Positions 63,850 to 64,000 of a DNA stretch of 64,000 bases are shown here, in pieces. The DNA is taken from contig NZ_GG695973.1 in the NCBI RefSeq assembly GCF_000159955.1, forward strand, positions 301,248 through 365,247, given 5' to 3'. The notes below the pieces were generated by a model. It was given only the letters and a program-made list of their open reading frames with translations, was not told the DNA's origin and searched no databases. The translations under genes and the position numbers were made by a program. Numbering within the stretch: position 1 is the first letter of the stretch; the number at the start of each line of letters is the position of its first letter. Origin of the DNA: Paenibacillus sp. oral taxon 786 str. D14. Lineage in GTDB: Bacteria; Bacillota; Bacilli; Paenibacillales; Paenibacillaceae.

Positions 63850-64000
63850 TTGACTCAGCAGCAGCAACCTGAGCACGTCTCCACTTCCGCGAAAGCGATA
63901 AAAATATGCGCCTATTGCGGCGTAGCCAAACCGCTGGGCGAATTCCTGCGCCGCACCGGCAAGCGCTCCGGCAAAGGCTCGCGCCGGGGCGCTTGCCGCA
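63850..64000 (+). CDS. Truncated gene for a zinc-finger-like protein (5' part only)
   Basis: TTG 63850 follows GAGGTG and the frame stays open to the window end (50 codons). The product starts TQQQQPEHVSTSAKAIKICA and contains CAYC, then basic GKRSGKGSRRGACR; the second Cys of a likely second CxxC pair lies beyond the edge. A treble-clef or zinc-ribbon fold is plausible. The full function cannot be judged from this part. Confidence 0.6.
   Translation, partial: MTQQQQPEHVSTSAKAIKICAYCGVAKPLGEFLRRTGKRSGKGSRRGACR

Overview
The window reads as chromosomal DNA of a moderately GC-rich, endospore-forming Bacillales, most likely Paenibacillus or a close relative. Grounds: strong AGGAGG-type ribosome binding sites with many TTG/GTG starts; B. 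subtilis-like regulatory devices (T-box, GlcT/RAT antitermination, and sigma-W, sigma-D and sigma-K-like promoters); B. subtilis-like gene order around alaS and cymR; and short interspersed repeats of a kind I associate with paenibacilli. No rRNA, tRNA, phage, transposase or CRISPR locus was recognised. Genus assignment is inference.

Layout. 1-611: gene-free, with an interspersed 18-bp palindrome and a degenerate tandem array. 612-4026: GntR/LacI-type regulator, ROK sugar kinase, a vanX relic and the exoribonuclease YhaM. 4186-11205: two large unusual proteins, a secreted protein with three FMN-attachment modules on a Thr/Lys linker, and a 1461-residue protein built of 127 gap-free decapeptides behind a sigma-K-like promoter. 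11475-17848: MFS transporter, GH127 arabinofuranosidase with a divergent AraC regulator, a lipoprotein and the BdbC/BdbD thiol-oxidation pair. 18255-23521: the glucose PTS (glcT, RAT leader, ptsG, ptsH, ptsI). 23713-25854: FloT/YuaF behind a textbook sigma-W promoter. 26001-33724: iron alcohol dehydrogenase, galKET with a divergent AraC regulator and a candidate cre, a sirtuin and a HAD phosphatase. 33933-41864: KGG-repeat stress protein, ilvD, polysaccharide deacetylase, class B PBP (PbpI-like) and a chemoreceptor with a sigma-D promoter.

42105-51373 is the conserved yrr block on the minus strand: T-box, alaS, ireB, ruvX, two DUF1292 genes, mltG and two U32 genes (trhP1/trhP2), preceded by a frameshifted AI-2E-family permease. 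52043-57317 is a complete mannitol operon (mtlA-mtlR-mtlF-mtlD) lying between yrrD and the yrrI-like permease. 57562-62944 holds a zinc ribbon protein, YrrD, IscS, CymR, a divergent mnmA, and rarA. The right end has a two-hairpin leader, a CD3324-family HTH gene and a truncated zinc-finger gene.

Functionally the window is dominated by carbohydrate uptake and its control (glucose, mannitol, galactose, arabinose oligosaccharides), tRNA modification and sulfur supply (CymR-IscS-MnmA, TrhP), and cell-envelope functions. The least explained items are the 127-decapeptide protein, the triple-FMN protein with an FNR/Rex-like operator, the tandem array at 396-607 and the leader at 63070-63343.
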